Shown here: positions 26,870 to 38,560 of the stretch, one piece after another
Layout: the number at the start of each line of letters is the position of its first letter
Numbering within the stretch: the stretch's first letter is position 1
Source of the DNA: Climacteris rufus
Lineage: Eukaryota > Chordata > Aves > Passeriformes > Climacteridae
Length of the DNA: 64,000 nucleotides
Assembly (NCBI GenBank): GCA_013398175.1
Contig: VZRZ01007867.1
Coordinates: 553,385 to 617,384, forward strand
Reading direction: 5' to 3'
Position numbers and translations under genes: made by a program
The notes under the pieces: generated by a model
Seen by the model: the letters and a program-made list of their open reading frames with translations, nothing else
The model's database searches: none
What the model was told of the DNA's origin: nothing

Positions 26870-27080
26870 CCTTCTGCAGATGCAAACTGTCCTGCCTTTA
26901 GTGACTTCACTAAACTGCTGCGGGTTTATGCCACATGAGAGTCCCATCACATAATTTGCATTGTTATCCTTTGTGAGCAGTACCAGTCATGTTAATAAGC
27001 TCCAGCAGCAGTAAATTCTGCCTCCTGCTTCATCAATACCAAAAGGTGAAGGGGAAGCTGAAATAAAGGTATAATTAAGT
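26870..27080. promoter_or_regulatory. Candidate enhancer with overlapping OCT and SOX motifs
   Basis: A perfect octamer ATTTGCAT (26954-26961) runs into a SOX-type CATTGTT (26959-26965), followed by a second SOX/TCF-type word CCTTTGT (26969-26975). OCT and SOX factors act together at many developmental enhancers, usually with a defined spacing. Here the two words overlap, which is not the standard composite arrangement. No coding frame. Conservation not tested. Confidence 0.35.
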
Positions 27081-30000
27081 CCAGAACTGCATGTTTGAAA
27101 GATGAATAGCTGCTTCAGATGATCTGAGGAGCTGGGAGATAATCCATTTTCCCACCAAAATCCCTCTTCTGGCCCAGAATTTGGCTGTGGGTACAAAGGG
27201 CACAAACCAGCCTTCTCTGCTTCTCCAGATTGTTCTTTTATAAAGCAGGGGATTTATACACATTTGCTGTGTTCAATCACTTCATGATCATTAGGTATGA
27301 ATTTTCTTTTTTCAAAAAAGTGTTTTAAGGAAGCACCTTAAAAGGCTTTTGGAACAACAGGCATGACTTTGAAGATGAGTCACAGAGTGCAGGATGTGTG
27401 CTCCTGTCTCCAAAACCTCTGGGAACTTCAGAGCCAGAAAAAACAATATCTCAGTGGGAAGTGAGGGAACCTGTTTGCTTTGATAGCAGGTGCCTTGCTT
27501 GTCCACAGTTTGTACACTGGAGAGGATTGGGACAGGATCACATGTACTGAAATGCCAGAAAGTCAAAGTTAGAGAGAAGGATAGAAAAAAGGAAAATAAA
27601 TGGATGAAAAAAGCCCACAATATCACCTGCTTTGGAGGGACAAGCTTGTGGAAGAGAACAATGAGTGAATAAAGCCACCCTGCTAAGTTTAAAGTGCTCT
27701 TTTGATATTAAGTACACCACTTTCTCCTGTGGGAAGAATGAAAAAAGACACATCTCTGATGGTTTCTTACTGATTTAGTGGGTTGGGGTTTGCAGCTTAA
27801 TTATCCTGAGTTTTGGGTTTCTTCACAAATTACAGCATGCCAAAACTGTTCTCAGCCACAATCATGAATTTGGGAGTTTGGCTGCTTTGATCCAGGTCAG
27901 CATAACCCAGAAGAACAACTACCTAGACTGGAATTTTTTATTGCTTCATCTAAAATGCTTTGCTTGCTGCTAGAAGGGAAGCAGAATGCTGTGGACAGGT
28001 GCTTAGATTTATGTTTGTATTGACCACTTTTGACCTGGATTTGACTCGTGAAATTGCAATATTCATAATGTGAAGCCCTTGGCCTGATTTCTGAGATTCT
28101 CTCTCTTTCCAGTCACATGCAATATGCTTCCTTATTAATCTGGATCACAGTGACACTCAGTTTGCACACAGAGCAGTGAGTTTCTGGCCATGTTTCTCAG
28201 TGATGTTGTGCTAAGGAACACAACAGGATACTCACCTCTTTCTTTGCACATTCACCCAGGGATGTGTGGCTCTCATGTGACAAGGAAAAGGCTGGAGTTA
28301 AATACTGAGTCTAATAAGGAAATACATTAATTTTGCATATCTGTTAAGCAAATCTGATGTGAAAAAACTTCAAGCTGTTTCATTTAAAGTAAACTGGTGT
28401 GCAAAATGCAGTGTGGTCTCCCTGTCATTTACACACTGTGCAACACAAGCCCTTCAGAGACATTAATTAGCCATGCATGACATTTATCTTCTGATGAGTG
28501 TATTGTAACACTGTGATTCAGGTAAGATAAACTAAACAGGCATAAAATCTCATGCCCAGCTGGTGAGGCAATGGAACAGGTACCTGTGGCTGTTTAATAC
28601 CCATCAGGTTCCTGCTATGAATTACCTATGCAGCTTTCTTAAAGTGGTGCACTGTGTGTGACAACAGAACTGATCTTTGATCTGTACATCTTTCTTCAAC
28701 CAGTCCTCTATCTCAGGTAGATGGCTTAAAACCCAGGAGTGATGCAGGTAATAAAACATGTTAGAAAAAGGGAGAAACAACTTTAGGTTGTAATTGCATA
28801 ATTAAACCTTTTGCAAAGCCCAGGATCATGCTATACACCCACCACAAATGGACTATAGGTTTAGTATTGGAGGAGAGACTTAACAAAGGGCAATGTCTAT
28901 TCCTGGGTCTGATTAGGACAGAGACATAAACTTTCCTGTTTTAGTTATGCCAATGAGGACTAGACAAACATCTACATGTAGATAAATATGGAGGTATCAT
29001 CACCTATAGATTTTATATTCCATTCCTTGCTTGCTTGCTGATGAAATAAAAAAATAGAGAGGAGGATACCTGAGCCACAAGGTGAGAGTTCAGATCCAAA
29101 GCTTCCTCAAGCAGAAGGATTCAGCCTGGCTTATTACACAGGCTAAAAGTCATAAAATTTGAATGGGCTTTCCAAGGTTAAAAGATGTTACGTTCTGGGC
29201 CAATCTTCAATAAAAAGTTTTTAAAGGCATTGAGGGAGGTTATGGAATGGTGGCACTGGGTGAGGGAGAAGCTATTATTTTATGCTCTGTTATGTTGCCA
29301 ATTTTTCTCTGTCTCACTCCTCTTCTCCCCTGGAAGCACCTCAGTGCCCAGGGCTGGGTGGGGCAGTGGCAAAGGGCACAATGGGAGCTGCAACTGGAAG
29401 TGCCAGCGAGCCTCCAGAATTTCACTGCTCGCTTCAGAGTGCACTGCACTCCTCTGGCACAGAAGTCTCTGTGAAACTGAATTCTGCTCTGAACTTCACT
29501 ACATAAAAAGGAGATTTGCTCCTCAGTCCTCCACATCACAGTCTTACCTCCATTGTCCGTGAAATCCAGGGAAGCTCACCGCCCTATTCAGACCAAAATG
29601 ACAGCAGATTATGCTTATGTTACAACTGAAGTATTTATACAGTTTCCAACAAAAAACAGTACTAGTTTTAGGAGTAGATATAGGAAACATGTTGGGGTTT
29701 TATTTGCTAGAACACAGGTTTAAATCCGGGTCTGTAACACGAAGGCAACACCAAACATAAAACACCTTCTGCTTCCCATGGATGCTTGAACACCCAGGTA
29801 ATGTGTGCACCTGGTTCTAAACTTCAGAACTGCCTTTGTGAACACCTTTGAGTTAGACAGCCACACCCCAAAAGATGACCTAAATCTGGAGTTATTAAAA
29901 AAATATGCTATAGAAATTTTCTAGGCTGTGCCATTCAGCTGAACAATTAAAAAATTATGTTCTGGAGAAATGATACAATACAAACCAGTAAAGCAAGCTT

Positions 30001-31457
30001 AGCATTCTGATAACATCAGTGCAAGGCAAAGGTAAAAACCAGTTCATTTATTTGCTGTTCTTCTGAAATTCAGAGCCCTGATTTTCACAAGCAGACCTGA
30101 AGAAGTCAGCAAGAGGAACTTCCCTTTGAAATTAATTTTCATCTGAGGCAGCACTGAGTTGTATCTCCCACGCCACCATGCAGCTGTGTCAGTGACAGGA
30201 TTCAGTGTAAGCTCCTGCTCATTTCCTGGAGAGCTGCTTTTAGGGAGAATCAAGGTCCAAGCAACAGCAAAGAAGGAGCATAAACTGTTTTTGTATCGAA
30301 GCTAATGAAACCTAGAAAGTGTGCACCCTGATCTTCAGTGGATTTCTAAGACATATTGAAAAGTTCTTGGAGAGTAAAGGAGGCATTCACCAGCCAGCCA
30401 TGGGGACAGTGGCCACCAGAACAGGCATCACAACCAGTGATTAAACACTTACATGGAAAAAATGGGAAAGACAAAGCATTCACACAACGTTTTTGTAGGG
30501 AAGGTGGAGTGGGATTCAAAACAGTTAAATATTCAGAAATGAAGGAAAGCGTTTGCTTGTCATCCACTGCATGGCAGCTGCTGTCATGGGCATTAGTGAG
30601 TTGTGCCAGGAATTCCCAGAGTAAGGCAGTGAGGCACTGCTCTGTGGGGAGAAAGCTTTTTCTTGGTTTGTTAATGTCTGCCTGATGTTGCCCACAAAAT
30701 TAACTACAGACAAAAAACCTTCACAGTGTGTGTTCATGTAAGGATGAAATTTGCACACTAAATCAAGCAGTTACAGGTCCCAGAGTTCTTCCCATGCAGC
30801 AGTGAAAGTGTGAATAACTTCCCAGGAGAACATCACAACTACACTGTGGCCAGACAAGTCTTATTGCCAGAAGTAATGCTCCTTTTTTTTTGAGGAAACG
30901 TGAAAAATGGAGAGGGAGAAAGAAGATGTTTCTGTGATATTCCTTCTTCAGGTTAGATTCATGGGCCTTAATATCTGGTGTGGTATTTTTGTTTTGTTTG
31001 GCTCCTTTTTTTTCTGATTACTGGTTGAATACAAAGTGTTACCACACCTTGCAAGAGCAGGAGTACATTTTTTCAAACCTCCTATTCTGTCAAGTGTTAC
31101 CCCCTAAAATCTCAGTTTATATATGACCAATAAAAACTCATTAGAATTTGGGACCTGAAAATCTCTGATTGTTCATCCTGTGCTGGCTTTGCTCAATGCA
31201 ACAAGATGCTGAGGACTTCACTCTTTCCTTGTCCTGGCTGCCAGGGACTGCAGCAGTACAGAACACCAGATTTGAGAGGAAAACTCCCTCTGGCAGAGTC
31301 CAAGTGGCACAAAGAGAACAAGGGAAGAGCTGCAGTGGAATTCTCAGGGACAGGGAGCTGAGAGAGATGAGGACCCCAGGGGAAAAGGATGGGTTCTGAT
31401 GTTGATTCCACTGAATAATCGTTCAACAGACCCCTGTGAGCCATTTGGAAAGAGGAC
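27081..31457. other. Gene-free stretch
   Basis: No recognised gene or transposon. The largest frame is 125 codons (29185-29562 plus) and is overlapped by three others in different frames. A short hairpin-type inverted repeat occurs at 27323-27343 (TTTTAAGG / CCTTAAAA, five-base loop). Otherwise ordinary AT-rich sequence. Confidence 0.6.
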
Positions 31458-32054
31458 CTAAATATAAAATAATACACAGTCTGAAAGTGAAGGATATGGT
31501 TTCAAATAGCCTTTGTGAGCACACTGGAGTAGTTCTTTTTCAGAATAGATTGCAGCATGGATCCTCTGTCTATGGGTGCTCTGGGTGAGATAACTGACAT
31601 TTCCAGAGGATCCAGGAAGGCTTTCCTGAATCTCCATCCTCACTGCTCTTTGTTCCCCAAAGTTGTGGCCACAGATGACAACCCCAAAGTGCAAAGCCTT
31701 GCACAGAGGGGCTGTGCCAGCCCCGAGCCTGTGGCTCACACAGTTTGCAACCTCAGCTGCAGATAAACACCTTGTCCCAGCTCTAATCTCTTGTGCAGAC
31801 ATTTTTACAGCGCCATGACAAAGAGGTACAAGGAACTTTGTGCCACAATACCAGGACTTGCACCAGCAGGGGCCACTGCCACTGAAAAAGGTCCAGATGA
31901 TGACCTGATTGCACAATGCAGTGTGTATAAAAATCACAGAAGCTACAGAGGGGCAGGGTACACCCAGCAGCAGCAGAAGCCAGAACAAGCAGATTACCAG
32001 CAGCAGCAGCATATATTGTAACATATCTCTCCTTTTTCTGTCACTAAGCCACAT
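31458..32054 (-). other. Longest open frame of the window (198 codons), unrecognised
   Basis: The frame starts with a basic stretch, then a strongly hydrophobic leucine-rich segment (residues about 13-32) that could look like a signal anchor, followed by a cysteine-rich region without a domain I recognise. The leucine-rich segment lies antisense to an imperfect CAG/CAGCAG tract near 31965-32012, so its composition is explained by a low-complexity repeat. No splice sites or neighbours support a gene. Probably chance, with a small possibility of a lineage-specific or non-coding transcript. Confidence 0.15.
31965..32012 (+). repeat. Interrupted CAG-rich low-complexity tract
   Basis: Two short CAG runs (CAGCAGCAG at about 31969-31977 and CAGCAGCAGCAG at about 31999-32010) are separated by a mixed A/C/G stretch. 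The tract is too short and interrupted to be an expanded trinucleotide repeat. It explains the glutamine-rich and leucine-rich translations of the overlapping frames. Confidence 0.8.
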
Positions 32055-32638
32055 GAAGCATTTGCTGTAGAATTATTCTTACATCTCTTCTGTTGATAAG
32101 CTACTTAGCAAGGTAGAGTTGAAGCTAATCTGAGTGCTGTATGAAAAATGTGGTGTGCTATTGCACTGTGCTGCTGTTTGATATTTGGTCGCCTCTTTGC
32201 AGGTACCTTTTGTGAATTGCAGCTGCTATCTCAAAGGTAAATCCTTGGGCCCATGCACAGGTCATAAAAAGACCTTGAAAGCAGAAGCATCTCCTGAGCA
32301 GAAAGAAGGTAAGACATTTTCTCTTCGTTTGCATCTGAGAGCGAGGGAAGGAATTTGGTATCTTTAAACAAATTCCTTCTGAACTGCACAAGGAAGCAAT
32401 AAGATTCTGCTTTTCTCAAGTTTGATAAATGACTCATTAACACATAAAATGTATTTCTGAAGAAGAAAGTTTGTGCAAATACATCAAGCACCATTCCTGT
32501 GGTCATATGACTGATACTGCACAGTGCAGCCAGTGTCTTGCAATTACTTTCTACTGTAAATCTTTTGACAGTCTAAAATAACTCAATCAGGGGTTTTCAA
32601 CCACTAAAGTTTATAATTTCAAGGTTTTCCCCTCCTCT
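32055..32638. other. Gene-free stretch
   Basis: No gene identified. A polypyrimidine stretch ending TTTGCAG (32197-32203) followed 34 bases later by AAGGTAAAT could be read as a tiny exon, but there is no frame or partner exon to support it. Confidence 0.5.
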
Positions 32639-33122
32639 AATCAGCAGTTTTATAACCTACTGCTCTTCCTTCAAAAAGAGCTGGTGATGATCAGTGTTTA
32701 TTCCAAACCATTTAAGAAGGCAGCTGTTTATTAAAGTGCCAACAGCTATGATTGATTTCTGATGCTCATGAGTACATCTGTTTTCTAGTTAATGACATCA
32801 TTGCAAGCAAACAGATACAGCAAGCTGGGGCTCTAATGGAGAACTAAAGCAGCCATGCCTTCTCTATAAAAAATAAATTGATTTCACTCAAAAAAACCCC
32901 TATTAATATGTCAAATGTTCAACTTACATTCCTGCCAATTGGCATTCTTATATACAACTGGCATTTCCTCAAAAAGAATCTGTGGGTTAACAGTGTTTAT
33001 ATTAAAATCTTTAAAGAGGACATCTGTTAGTTGAAATTCCAAAAGTAGTGACTGATTTATGATCTAGTAAATCACATCTGTACAGGGTTAAAAAAAGGAC
33101 TAAACTGCAGAGAAACCAGCAT
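32639..33122 (+). repeat. Two diverged copies of a roughly 185-bp sequence in direct orientation
   Basis: Bases 32639-32822 and 32937-33122 align co-linearly in the same orientation, 298-299 bases apart with only a few single-base indels. Shared landmarks in order are TCAAAAAGA (32671 / 32969), CAGTGTTTA (32692 / 32991), TTTAA then AGG, CTGTT, a TGATTT-TGAT block, and ACATCTGT near the end. In the first 37 ungapped columns I count 26 identities, and similarity stays roughly two thirds through the ACATCTG landmark, then weakens. The rest of each unit does not align clearly. This is either an old local tandem duplication or two insertions of an undescribed ancient repeat. Confidence 0.7.
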
Positions 33123-35219
33123 CTGTCATCAGGCAAATACAGGCCTCAAGACTAAATGAAAAATGGAAGTACTGCAGGTTGGGAGGGTTCCCCTTAATTC
33201 TCCTCTTTTTGTGGTGTTTGTGATAAGGAATAAAAATGAGTATACTCCAAGCTCCACTGAAACTTGCAAAAGTAATAACTTTTTAAACCTCATTTCTTAG
33301 GACCGAATTCTATCTGGTATAAACCAGCTCATTTTTACTGGCTTTGCCTTTTCCTGCCTCCTCAAGAATGCACTGCAGGCCACAATGTTGTCAAGAAAGC
33401 ATTGATGGTATCTCCTTTTAAGAGCCTCTTTTTAATATAACTTTATTTTTCTTAAAGAAAGTATAAAGAGCATACTGAACCATTTCCTTTGCAGTTCCTT
33501 GTATGCATCAAACAGGGATGGAGTGAAAAGCACTGCTGCCTACCTGCCTCCTCCTGGAAATCTCCAGGAAATGGTTTATATTTTATGACAAACAGGGTTT
33601 GATGTGCTCAGAGACTCAGGAACCCTGAATTGGAAGGGCCTGTCCTGACAAGAGGTTTAGCAGAGGCAAAGATCAGAGCTCATCCTCACCAGGAGCTCTG
33701 CCTGCTGCTGCCAAATCCTTGGTGCTGGCCCAGCTCCATCTCCTGGCTTTTCCTTTGGGAGTCCCTTCCCTGTCTCTCTGCTCACTAAATGCCTCTCTTG
33801 GTGTGTGCACATTTTGCCTGACTCTGCAATTTGAATTGAATGAGAGGCACCAGACCTTCAAAAACAGCCATTTAAAATTCTGCACACTGGAAAAAAAAGG
33901 ATTTTTTTTTTTTTTTTTAATATCAGAAATAGTGAAATTGCACTTTGAGGCCTGAAATAAAGCCTTCAGATTTCTTGGCTTTTGAGGCCTTTTTTCTTCT
34001 TCCCTGGCTCTTGACCTGAGTATCAGCAGCTTCTGAAATTTGGAAACATTATTCTGCAGGAATGCCTGCTTTCTCCTTGTTATTTCATTGTCTCTCCTTT
34101 TCTTTCCCCCTTCATTCTTCCACTGGAGCACCAGGGAACAGCACTGTTCTCCTCACAGAAAGCAGGAGATGACCATTTCAAAGCCTAATGAGCCTAACCT
34201 CATTCACGTTTAAATATTTAGCTTTGAGACTAAATTTAACCCTACCCAGCCAGTTTTCATTCTTTGCTATTTTCTAACTTTCCTCTCAAATAATAACTCT
34301 GCATCTCATATCCTTTCCTAACTCCACTCATAAATTCAATCCACCTACATATAAAGAATGTCATTCCCTATTTCCTCTTTCTGCATCTTGAAATAATTAG
34401 AGATGGATATTAGAAACAGCAGAAGGCACTGGAGAGTCACTTGACTTGTAATCAATCCATGGCAAAGCCTGTCCATGTTTGCTCTTTTGGCTGACATTGT
34501 AAATCCTTTCTTTTTACCCAAAAGAGGCTTCTTTTAGTGCTGTTTGGATCCAAAAGTGGCAGAAGCACCAGGTCCTTATGGGCACCATAAGAGATTTTGG
34601 CACTCAATCTCACTATTGCTTTATGTAACAGTTTGAAACCTGCAGACCCCTTAACTTGTCTCATTAATGGCTCCACGTGATCATTCCCCATCAATAGTGG
34701 GATAGTAAAACTCCATTTGTTTCAGAGAGAGGTTTTGTGTAGTATTATTAACATTAAATGTAATCATGCACCTTAGAATGAAATGCTTTCCTGTGGGCCA
34801 CAGATCTGACATCTGGAAGCCTGACTACTTCTTGTAGTTTTCAAATAGGGAATAAACCCAGGAAATTCCCTGGAAAATCTCACCCTGTGCCTTCAGGGAG
34901 CTTTGAGACATGAATAATCTTTCCTATGATTACAGTGGAAATATTTAACATGGAGGGTAAATAAATATTTTGCAGAAGGTTTAGATAATTCATACTATCA
35001 AACCAGTGGAATCAGTTTGCAATGTTTGATACCATTTCATTATATTAATTAGACAACATATTTAATAAGGAAAACAAGCTTCCTACAGCTTTGGAACAAG
35101 AAAAAAAATATTAGAGTAGTTTCCTCATGACTTTTCTTTTTATAGCTACTTTTAATTTGCTCTTCATGAAACTTAGGGGAGGAATTCTAAACCTTGACCT
35201 TTCCTACAACAGCTTAGTG
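33123..35219. other. Gene-free stretch with one 152-codon frame
   Basis: No recognised gene. A minus-strand frame at 33673-34131 (152 codons) is rich in lysine and arginine. Its poly-lysine run is simply the translation of a 17-T run (33902-33918) on the plus strand, so I regard the frame as chance. No transposon seen. Confidence 0.6.
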
Positions 35220-35600
35220 CATTATGCTGCCCTTACTCCACGGTTAAGTGCTTTTCTAAGCATCCCTGATGCTGAATTTGATATCCTAAACATTTTCATT
35301 AAACTCATTTTTTTGGGCATGCATTATCACCTCAGGTAGCCGCGCAGCAAGTGCAGGTCCCGCTGTGATTGCACTCAGCAGCCGTCCGCGCTCGCGATGC
35401 AGCAGCAATTATCCAGCAGAGCCCTCGGAAAGGTGCAGTGCAGGAACATATTGGATGAGCTATGACTGGGGAATTACCTCGCAGCAGAGACAGCAATGGC
35501 ACTGGAGCTGATTAGATCGTTTGAGGAATTATACTGGCAAGTTTTTAAATCTTGTAATTTCGCTGCCGTCATTTCCCAGCAATGCCAAGGTCTGGTTTGT
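35220..35600. promoter_or_regulatory. Candidate conserved element with a dense CpG cluster
   Basis: In an otherwise CpG-poor window, 35338-35400 holds eight CpG dinucleotides in about 63 bases (around GCCGCGCAGC, GTCCCGCTG and CCGTCCGCGCTCGCGATG), and five more follow before 35570. The flanking sequence (for example CAGCAATTATCCAGCAG, GCTGATTAGATCGTTTG, TTTCGCTGCCGTC) has the texture of a conserved developmental enhancer. Methylated CpG decays quickly in vertebrates, so survival suggests constraint or an unmethylated state. It is too short for a classical CpG island promoter, and I see no associated gene. Confidence 0.4.
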
Positions 35601-35626
35601 GGGTAATGTGCACACAAACAGAGTAA

Positions 35627-35913
35627 GATCATGGAATCACAGAGTCAATTAGGTTGGAAAAGACCTCTGAGCCCTTCACTGCAACCTATGACCCAACACC
35701 ACCTTGTCAGCCAGACCAGGGCTCTGAGTGCCCTGTCCAGCCTTTCCTTAAACACCTCCAGGGATGGTGACTCCACCACCTTCCTGGGCAGCCCCTTCCA
35801 ATGTCTCATCCCCCTTTCTGCGAAGAAATTCTCCCTAATGTGCAATCTAAACTTCCACTGGTGCAATTTAAGGCCATGTTCTCTTGTCCTGGGAGAAGAG
35901 GCCGACCCCCACC
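35627..35913 (-). mobile_element. CR1 LINE, 5'-truncated 3' end, minus orientation
   Basis: The plus strand reads as the reverse complement of an avian CR1 3' end: decayed terminal octamers (ATGGAATCACAGAGT), then AGGTTGGAAAAGACCTCT, AACACCTCCAGGGATGGTGA, CAGCCCCTTCCAATG, AAGAAATTCTCCCTAAT and GTTCTCTTGTCCTGGGAGA. On the minus strand it translates to the familiar CR1 ORF2 tail, including RHWKGLPRKVVESPSLEVF, so a stretch of reading frame survives. CR1 inserts by target-primed reverse transcription and is normally truncated at its 5' end, as here; the truncation lies near 35913. The copy is clearly dead. It landed directly beside the CpG-rich candidate element. Confidence 0.92.
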
Positions 35914-38399
35914 TGCAGGGGCAGGAGGATGCACCTGCACAGGAAGGCTCTGCAGGGCACTGCATTCACACAGGGGTTTCATGGTAATGGAAATCAACAG
36001 ATAAAAATACCAGAGGGACCAGAATGTCTTAAGGCAACTGAACTACAGGAAATCATGTCCCATTAATTCTGCTGCTCAGAGAACAAGTTAGGATTTTCAT
36101 TTATTTTTTGTCTCATTCTCAGATGACATATGGCCATGGTTGCTGAATACAGCCTGCATTTAAACACTGACTGTATAAAGGGAAAACACTCCCATTATTT
36201 CAAAGCTTTAGGGAGGATAATTTAGCTGCCCAGTTTCCTCTGATTTTGAGGTGGGGAATTGCCAACTCTCCTTAAGCAGCTGACCAGGGCACCCGACAGA
36301 TGCACTCAGCATTAGCACATTATACCATTTCAGTGCTGTGACTTGAAATAAAAAAATATATTATTTCTGTAGTCATCAAATTAGTAATATCTTGTTGGTT
36401 TGTTTTTTGTTTTTTTTTTTTAATTCCTGGTAAGGAGAACATACAAGTTCAAGATGAGAAGAAAAATGTACAACAAGGTAAATATATTAGTGTGATCCCT
36501 AAAGCACCCAGCACCATATGCACATGTTTGTGAGGGATTCTGCTTCAGTGAACAACTCAAACAACACATCATTTCTCTGATCCTGGTTGATCCCTGGAGA
36601 AACACTTGCAGGTCGCTGTTTAAATTAGAAGAAAATTGGTTATAAATCAACTTAATTTTCAAATATATAAATCCAAAGAGAACCCAATTTTGTGTGAAAC
36701 GGTAGCATTTAGAAAGGAGCATAAGTAAATCTCAGTAAGAAACCGCCTTAGAGTTTAATCTTAGCTATCATCCAAATTGATATTGTCTTCTCATTTTTCA
36801 GGTCTCCAAGTTTCAGCAGTGATACAGAACATGAAGGAATAATTAATCATAAACAAAATATGTACATTTTTGTACATGTAAGTATGATGGAATATTTGAT
36901 CTTCCCTTTTTTGTCTGGCTTTGGATAAAGTATAAGCTATCAAGAATAGCTGCTACTTGCAATTTCTGAGGCCTTATGCTTCTTCTGATGGGAAATGGTT
37001 TTAAATCAGAGTAAGGTGACATGGTTGTATTAATGCCACAATTTTTAACTAGCAAGAGTAAAGGTTTGAATTTAATGACTCATTTCTCTCTGTTCTGCCA
37101 CCTACCCGCTGAATGAAAAACAAACTTTCAGTCGTGTCCTGCACTGGTACACAGGAACACTCACCCCCACTCCTCTCCCCAGGGAGCTTGATACCAGTTG
37201 TGCCTCTGAAAGGTTTTTGCTTACATCACAAAAGTACCACACAGCTCCTCCCAATCAAGCTGTGTTCAAAAGAAAATGAGCTGCTTTGAAATGGTGACAG
37301 AGCTGCTCCTTCCACGGCTGAAGTGGGGAAGTAGAAAAGTTTCCTGGCCAAGATCCTACTCTCGTGCATGTGGTTATTGATAGAATTTTTCCCGAGAAGG
37401 ATTCAGTGAAGGGGCTAATCCTGCAAAGCAGTGGCTCTGCTCAAGTGGAGAGAGCTTGCCAGGGATGCTCAGTGTCTCACGGACCAGACTCCAAGTGACA
37501 GCACAAGAACAAAATGACTTCAAGGTCAGAGAAATTCAGGGAACGTAAATCTCTGCACGCCCCAGACATCGGCTTGCAGAGTGCCTATATTTCACATTAG
37601 AAGTTGCCACATCATTTTTATAACAACTTTTGGGAAATAGAGGGGGAAAAATCAGCAGAAGTAGAAAGCAAATACGCTTCAAAGACAAGAAAGTCAAGGT
37701 TCCAGAAGATATATGTACTGAATCAGAGACAATTTGGACTCCATGGCTTTCTCATTAGCTGGAGGACAAATTCTCCTCTCTCATCCTTTTACAAAGTTAA
37801 TGAGTAAGGTCGGGTCCAATTGCCTCACTGAAGCCAGCACTTTTTTATATCAATATGTAGAGCAATGTGCTCTTATCTCTAAACATAACAGAATCTCAAA
37901 AACATTCCTAAACCAACAAACAAACCAACCCCTGTGGAAAATCCAGACCAGTTCTGGAGTGATGCATGGCTGATCCTGTCTGCAGTGGTCTCCTCCCAGA
38001 GACAGAAGATCCAGTGATTAAAGCACACAAATAGGGCTGAACATCTCATCTCATCTCACCACTGATTTACTGCATGACCTTCCCCACCTCCTTTCAAGCA
38101 AATTATGCAGTTTCTGTCACTTTTTTCTACTACATGGTCAGGAAAACACTATTCCCATGTTTCCCCAGCCCACACAAATTGAGAACCAATTACTGTTTGT
38201 GAAATGCTTTGAATACACATTGTCTGAGCACAGTTAAGGAAAAGAATGGTAATTACTCATAGTTTTCATTTTCCAGCAGATTTGAAACAATTTTCTGTGC
38301 CTCAGCTAAAGTGATCACACCCAAATCTGATCTCCCTCAAATCCCTGCTTTTCAACAGGGAAATATTACAGTGCAAATGTGTAAAACAGAGCAGAGAAG
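35914..38399. other. Gene-free stretch
   Basis: No gene identified. 35914-35990 is richer in G and C and might hold a further decayed CR1 segment, but I cannot align it. A 12-T run sits at 36410-36421, and a small (CATCT)3 repeat occurs at 38042-38056. Frames are short and overlapping. Confidence 0.6.
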
Positions 38400-38560
38400 T
38401 CCGAGAGGCTTCAGTAAATATGTTGGCTGTTAGATAAGATGAATAACAAAGTTATTCTCTTGAGCATTTAAATTTACAAGACTTTCATCTAATTGAAGCC
38501 ATTCACACACAGCTTGTGCAGTGTCCTTTGGATAATGATGAACCAAAATGTGCTAAGTAC
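38400..38560. promoter_or_regulatory. Weak candidate conserved non-coding element
   Basis: Contains a compact run of GATA, homeodomain and SOX-like words (TTAGATAAGATGAATAAC, ACAAAGTTATTC, CATCTAATTGAAGCCATTC). No simple repeat and no frame. Composition is the only support. Confidence 0.22.

Noticed and set aside
32197..32250. Tiny 34-base exon between an acceptor-like and a donor-like site
   Set aside because: Short splice-like words occur by chance; no frame, partner exon or conservation information supports it.
33673..34131. 152-codon minus frame, lysine and arginine rich
   Set aside because: Its poly-lysine run is the translation of a 17-T homopolymer, and no domain or splice evidence exists.
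35914..35990. Extension of the 35.6-kb CR1 further 5'
   Set aside because: Sequence after GACCCCCACCT no longer follows the CR1 pattern I know.
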